Part shown: positions 58,966 through 64,000 of the stretch, piece by piece
How positions within the stretch are numbered: the stretch's first letter is position 1
How the letters are laid out: every line of letters begins with the position of its first letter
Assembly (NCBI RefSeq): GCF_002443255.2
Contig: NW_019211458.1
Coordinates: forward strand, 23,067,325-23,131,324
Source: Varroa destructor
Lineage: Eukaryota; Arthropoda; Arachnida; Mesostigmata; Varroidae
Reading direction: 5' to 3'
Length of the DNA: 64,000 bases
Position numbers and translations under genes: made by a program
Notes under the pieces: model-generated
The model's input: only the letters and a program-made list of their open reading frames with translations
Database searches by the model: none
Told to the model about the DNA's origin: nothing

Positions 58966-60900
58966 AGATCGCGATTAATTGACGGGTTGTGAGTCAAAGA
59001 GTTTTTGACCAGTACCAGCAAAAATTAATAAATAACATTTTGTTTTTTAAGTGCTCTTAACATTTAAATAGTAGGTAGATCAACTGCGTTGACTTGACTA
59101 TTATTCAAATGTATAGGCGGTAACATTCTGTTTTTTACACCCTAATCCGTTTGTGCGTGCATAGGTCTGGGAAAACGATTATATATAATATGTGCTGCCA
59201 GCAAGTTAACGTCTGAATTAAAAATGCATACTAATTATTTTATACTTGGCAAAATTAGGAGATTTAAGATTGTGCATCTAATAACTCTTTTTTTTTGAAT
59301 GGACCTAGGTCTATATAATGCAAGCTTCTGTTTCATGAATGCCCAAGTGCTGAGATTTTTCTTTTTATGGTCATTTAATCTAAATGTGAGGTTTACTTTC
59401 GAAACTTTTCGATATCTCGAAATTAAAAGTAAGCCATATGCGAATACGAAAGACAGTCTTATTTCATTCTACAATATATGCGTAAATAGTGATTAATCCG
59501 TTTAGGAGTGCTAGGACAGTCCTTGATCTCAATGCTTTTGTGTTTGTCCTACAACCGATTCTATTTGCAAATCCCATTTTGTTTCATCCTTAAGCCCTCC
59601 AAATTGTTCTGTGATCTGTGGTCGATACAATGGATCGAATAGACACTTTGACCTTAATTAATCTAGATCTTTATCAAAATATACCTGATAGCTCTATCTA
59701 CCCCTTTGCTCTTATAAATGTAGTATAAACACAGCCAGCATCTTCTACTAGCTATTCTATATTGTACTGTTAGTATTAAACTGAAAACGTTGAATAAGTG
59801 AAAATTATCTAGAGAGAAACATTTCTCCTTATTAACAGATGAATTTATTATGAGGGGATCACCCAAGCTGCCTTCAATTTTAATTTCTATTTTGAGTAGG
59901 CTACAACATAGGGCATCGCCTTTATTATTCGCCTCTCACCTACCGTACGAATCCATACTCGAGGCCCCACACTAAGTGCCTTGTCCTGTTTCTGACCTTG
60001 AAGATTTGCTCAGTCCAGGGCTCCAGGCTTTATGTTCCTTTGTGTTAGTCAGGGTTTATGCCTGTGTGGGCCGGTCAACAGGTTGATAATAGATGAACAT
60101 AACAAAAATCAACTCTAACGTTTGCCTTTACCTTAATATTTAGTACTTACTGAACGTTTTTTTGCATCGAATTCTAGGTTGATCCCGCAAGACAACACAA
60201 ACAATAAATCATTGAAGAGACTGTAGGCATCTTACAAAGGTGCAACTAAAGCACAACCTGATTTGAAACATATGGTTGTACTTTGGCCCTAAGGTGTAGA
60301 ATAAACTGATTGCAAAGGCCTGTATTGCGCTGTGTATATATAAGTATAACAATAATAGTATACTGATCTTAAAAGCTACACTCTACGGTGGGATTGATAG
60401 CAATAGAAGCCCCTATCTATGTAATATGCCGCCTAGATACAGTCTGAATGAGAAATAAGTCTTGAAAGCAGACGATCAGTCCATTGTAATGCGGCTACGA
60501 TGCAACATTATAGAGTTGTTACCGGTAGGGGGCCCGTGACAGGTTAAAGTATATTAGCGGTTGTGTTTCTTTTGTTTAGAGTATTTGATGTTCTGTTTTC
60601 TGTTTTCTTTTTACAGTTGTGTTGTTCTTCCCTTTGATTCACTGTCGCTGCACGATCACAAAATAAAATCAATCAAGAGCAAAAATTAAGTGATTAATTA
60701 ATAATTTGTTTATTTGAGCACCCATATATTGACAAGATAAAAATGGTGATTACAAACAAACATAAAGTGTATATGTATTTCTGCAATTGATTAAGAGGCT
60801 GAATGAGAGTAGGCAAACATATTTCATCCTCGTAAGACTTAACTATATAAGGTTACAATCAGGGTAGAATATATACCGCTAAGTGTTTGCTCTCTAGGAT
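58966..60900. other. AT-rich sequence, nothing recognised
   Basis: A pyrimidine-rich stretch ending TTTTTACAG (60608-60616) resembles a plus-strand splice acceptor but no exon follows. Confidence 0.55.
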
Positions 60901-60906
60901 TTTATT
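60901..60906 (-). promoter_or_regulatory. AATAAA, possible polyadenylation signal
   Basis: TTTATT on the plus strand reads AATAAA on the minus strand, 18 nt after the TGA of the candidate exon at 60924-61225. The position fits a poly(A) signal with a very short 3' UTR. The hexamer is common in AT-rich DNA, so it only adds mild support. Confidence 0.25.
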
Positions 60907-60923
60907 CCATTATTATTACTATG

Positions 60924-61225
60924 TCATCTCTGTGAGCGTGCAGTTGTGAGTCCAGATGCGGTATCCAGCGCTACGGGCTGTGACACTGATTCATGCAGTC
61001 GCGTCATTTCCATATTTATCGCATCGGCTGACGGCAGGACATCTAGTTCGTTTTTCTGGTTCTTTAACCCAGGGCCCTCGCTCTTTTTTGCGGAGCACGT
61101 ACGCCTTTGTTTGTCCACTACAAACTCTTCGAGAGCTTTCACGTTAGGCGAACTGCAGTCTGTTCCGCTTCCATGCCACCATGAATATTCCCTTAGGTTG
61201 GGAACGCTACTTTTGCATTGATCAC
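60924..61225 (-). CDS. Candidate terminal coding exon, unidentified protein
   Basis: The minus-strand frame is open from the AG at 61226-61227 to a TGA at 60924-60926, about 100 codons. It encodes a hydrophilic, protein-like stretch with segments KALEEFVVDKQRRTCSAKKS and LPSADAINMEMTRLHESVSQ. Upstream on the same strand are a T-rich run and AAAACAG and CCTTAG sequences that could be splice acceptors; only the second leaves the frame open. An AATAAA lies 18 nt beyond the stop (60901-60906). Together these suggest the last exon of an unknown gene. No domain is recognised. The same DNA is open on the plus strand (60946-61221), so chance in a GC-richer patch is a real alternative. Confidence 0.3.
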
Positions 61226-61723
61226 CTAAGGACTAACTTAGGCTGTTTTAGCAAAAAAAGCGAGCGCCGAAACATAATGTCTAATTGAGCCGATTATTTC
61301 AGATGTTTCTAGCACTTTTTTTCTATATCATATGAACACACATATCTGTACATAACATACTGTGAGCATAGTCAGCTTGTAAAGAGATCTTTTCACAAGA
61401 TAACTATCTTTCAGCAGACTAAATTACACGGAACGGGTTGGCTGTTTCTCCTTTCCATACAAATAAGTATGCAAAACGTGCGACTGCACTATAAAATACC
61501 GCAGTTTAATATTTCCTATACTACTCTTTGATTTTGTTCAAAATATTGTCTAATAAGACCGAAATACCACAACAAAAACGGTAGCAGGACGATGGCAATT
61601 GCCTTCTACTTCAGCGGTAGGCTAGGTGAAAATAATCCAAATGAGAATCGTCGTTCGGTATTACTGGGGCTCTCGTTTTTTGACCCCGTTTAAGTTGACC
61701 CAACTCCTATTCCCTATTTTGCT

Positions 61724-62287
61724 TTGATTGACCAGCCTGATTCTGCTACACTGGAACACAAAGCAATATGGTATTGTTTTCTCAAGCGTTTCGATCGAGA
61801 CGATTTATGGGGGAATCGTTGCTTTTGCCCGTACCTCAATCTCGCTTTCCTGAAGCAAGCCCCGACAAACGTTTGCCCATGTCCCGGTAAGCAGGCTCCA
61901 ATCAACCTCTCAATCCTAAGCCAGCCGTGCGACGACGATCTAGCTTCTATTGCCTGCTGCGTAGCTGACGCCCTAAAACGATTTCCATTGTGCCTCCCAC
62001 GTAACGGGACGCGGTCGGTGAGGAGGCCGACCAACCCGAGCCAAATCTATTCGATGGCGCATCAAGGAAATAGCGCCTCGTACCCATCGAGGACAAGATC
62101 GCTTTTGTGTTTACCCATACGTAGAGTGGGAGTGGACTTGCAGAACGTTCTTTTACGTAGCGCGCGGATCGCCTCCTCGGCGATCGCTATCCATGGCCAC
62201 AAACTTACGAGTAGAAAATCTACAATACGAGCAATGAACCTTTCGCCACACATGATTCCAGCCGACCACAGTAGTCGAAAACGTTAA
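61724..62287 (+). other. Longest open frame of the window (187 codons), unidentified
   Basis: ATG at 61724 to a TAA ending at 62287. The product is rich in Ser, Arg, Pro and Ala, with several Cys in the first 80 residues (CFCPYL, CPCPGK, CCVADA). It shows no signal peptide, membrane segment, repeat or family motif that I recognise. The opposite strand is also open over most of the interval (61714-62034 and 62062-62253). That points to a patch of low stop density. It could be a decayed exon or chance. Confidence 0.2.
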
Positions 62288-63149
62288 AAATGACGTCAAA
62301 GAGAAGGTAGCGAGCGACGGCTACCGTTTGCCTAATGTGTATAGCTCAAGCAGTCAGTAATATATAATCGCTGTTGCTACAAACTAAAAACGCATATCAT
62401 TAGGAAATATTATTTCGAGAAGAAGGCCACCATGCACTAACATATACAAGCGTCCAATCTTGAGTTGTGCTGCGATTTAAAGATGTTTATAATTCAAAAG
62501 GCAGTATATCACACTAGTTGTTTAAACAAACATTTCTGGACATATGATAGAACTGTATGCGATTCACTAGACAAAAAGAATGTATGTTTTATAGCAGGTC
62601 GACTTGCGCAGGCCCATATTCATCAAATATCTTTTTTTGACCCCCGTTTATTCAATTTTCTGCAAGTTATATGCAATGTCTACATTGCAGTTACACTCTG
62701 TCATACCTTACCATATATTTTATAGATATGATGGTTAGGTTTAACTGACAAAGAGATCCATCGGTGTCGTGGAGAACCTCAGCGGTTGCACGTGGCAGCC
62801 CTCCAAAAGGGCAAAGCTTTTGAAAATTCTACTTGTCTTGGGCATCGGCCCTGTAGATTGACTACCTCTTCTAGTGACTTTCACAGAGGTTGCATTCCAC
62901 TTTCGTCAAGTCAAAACATTAGCATCGTGTTCGATCGGCCGTGTAACAGGAAAATTGATGAGAACAGTACGTTGCTTTTCCGACGTAGGTCGCTCGTTGC
63001 TGAAACTTTGTTTTTTGCCAGCTTTTGCTGCAAAGCCTTCTCGGTGTCTTGGTACTAATCCGGTAGGCGACATCGAGCATTCTTACCATAACTAAATTGG
63101 CATCGGAGGCTCGTGCCATCATTCGATGCTTTATTAGGCTGCTCTACTG
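62288..63149. other. Mixed sequence, no identified gene
   Basis: Open frames at 62465-62725 plus, 62786-63095 plus (two registers) and 62919-63122 minus overlap one another. The minus one begins MMARASDANLVM and then meets a donor-like GTAAGA, which is weak. Confidence 0.4.
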
Positions 63150-63281
63150 TTACGGCAGTGATGACTTTACCGTTGCCATGTGCTCGATTCTTCTGTCTAG
63201 ATCCTTTGCCACCATTGCGGAACCTATTTTGGTGATGCTGTTGACCGGAGTTGATTCGATTAGTACGTTACTGGAACGACA
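63150..63281 (-). other. Possible internal exon, unidentified
   Basis: The 43-codon minus-strand frame reads NVLIESTPVNSITKIGSAMV then AKDLDRRIEHMAT, and meets a splice-donor-like ACG/GTAAAG (GT at 63169-63170). The amino acid mix is protein-like and there is no repeat. It lies on the same strand as, and upstream of, the candidate terminal exon at 60924-61225. No family is recognised and no good upstream acceptor was identified, so this is weak. Confidence 0.2.
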
Positions 63282-63494
63282 TCACCATGGGCAGTGGTTC
63301 AGTCTGCGGTGCTTAGGCTAACATCGTAATCACTTGCGACAGTTTCAATTTGGAACACAAGTTTATGCACTGCGTTGCTGCTACCCGTGCGCTTGTAAAA
63401 TTCCTTACGGCCTTACGCTGCCGGTTCTGTTATTGCTAGCAAATGGGGTAAATCGACAGTGAAACGAAAAAGACCTGGACAAGAGATGGTGACG

Positions 63495-63873
63495 CTAAGA
63501 GGGCATCGGGAAGGTCAAACGCCCCACTAACCTGAGTCGGTGACATCGACAAAAACGAAAAAGGTTTAACTCTAATTTCTGAACTGAAATTATTGGATCA
63601 CGAGGAGAAATAGGTGTAGAAGCCCCGAATAGCGGTTGGCCTAAAAGAGGCACCGTAAGCTGAACTTGGTACGCTCTCCAGGAGGTGAGAATGTTTCTGA
63701 TCGTTGCCGGCCAGGTTCGAAGCGTGTCGTTCGAAGCAGAGCAGCAAATAGGTCCCCAGAGATGATGCAGATAAGCTGACATGTGCCACCTTTTCAAAAA
63801 AAATAGGATTACAGTTCTCTTCTGTTGTGCATTTCTGAATTGCACCTATAGATTTATGTGCCAGATTATGCAA
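63495..63873 (-). other. Two overlapping open minus-strand frames, unidentified
   Basis: The frames 63495-63845 (116 codons) and 63598-63873 (91 codons) overlap on the same strand. The second contains KVAHVSLSASSLGTYLLLCF and reads like protein, but neither matches a known family. The two open registers suggest low stop density in a GC-richer patch rather than two genes. If a minus-strand gene ends at 60.92 kb, one of these could be an upstream exon. Confidence 0.15.
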
Positions 63874-64000
63874 TCTTGCACTGCAGTGCTTTTTTCAATA
63901 TTGACGGTTTATATACTCGTGTAACCTGCATCGTGCGCAACTACATCGCCCTAAAATCGACGCTAGGATATTGCGAGTTTTACATCCCGTACTAAAATTG

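Noticed and set aside
1..64000. CRISPR array, rRNA, phage, virus genome or bacterial operon
   Set aside because: No regularly spaced repeats, no conserved rRNA text, no closely packed long ORFs with ribosome binding sites. Composition and repeats are eukaryotic in style.

Overview
This window looks like non-coding eukaryotic nuclear DNA. It is AT-rich overall, with shorter GC-richer patches. I found no complete protein gene, rRNA, CRISPR array, prokaryotic operon or viral genome. Almost every open frame is short and unrelated to its neighbours. Long (TA)n microsatellites, poly-A and poly-T runs and decayed transposable elements from several classes fit an animal intergenic or intronic region. 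The style of the LINE and integrase relics reminds me of arthropod, perhaps chelicerate (tick or mite), elements, but that is inference only.

The best-supported content is four transposon relics, all on the minus strand. (1) A non-LTR retrotransposon (LINE) relic lies at 55.4-58.0 kb. Endonuclease, reverse transcriptase and C-terminal blocks occur in the right order but are split by stops and frameshifts, and the catalytic reverse transcriptase aspartates are lost. (2) A Ty3/gypsy-like integrase relic lies at 47.4-48.5 kb: a zinc-binding C-x2-C block, the start of the catalytic core, and the NGQ...W-L-L-A-F-R region. (3) A piggyBac-like transposase relic at 33.7-34.0 kb covers the block around the first catalytic Asp and the following Y/F-I-x-x-K motif. 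(4) A mariner-like N-terminal helix-turn-helix lies at 40.3-40.5 kb. Several short pol III A/B-box pairs (24.2, 38.1, 45.7, 18.7, 52.7 and 58.9 kb) look like worn tRNA-derived SINE heads.

Layout: 0-8.3 kb is AT-rich with nothing recognisable. From 8.3 to 31 kb AT-rich sequence alternates with GC-richer patches that carry coding-like but unidentified reading frames. From 31 to 41 kb there is AT-rich sequence, two long (TA)n tracts and the piggyBac and mariner relics. From 41 to 48.5 kb there is a GC-richer patch with a polypurine tract, a SINE-like piece and the integrase relic. From 48.5 to 58.5 kb there is AT-rich sequence and then the LINE. From 58.5 to 64 kb there are scattered coding-like segments, mostly on the minus strand, which might be exons of one gene whose last exon would end at about 60.92 kb beside an AATAAA. 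No working multi-gene system is visible; the elements share only the property of being dead mobile DNA.

The most unusual structural signal is an interleaved pair of 9-nt inverted repeats (57914-57953), able to form an H-type pseudoknot at the 5' edge of the LINE relic.
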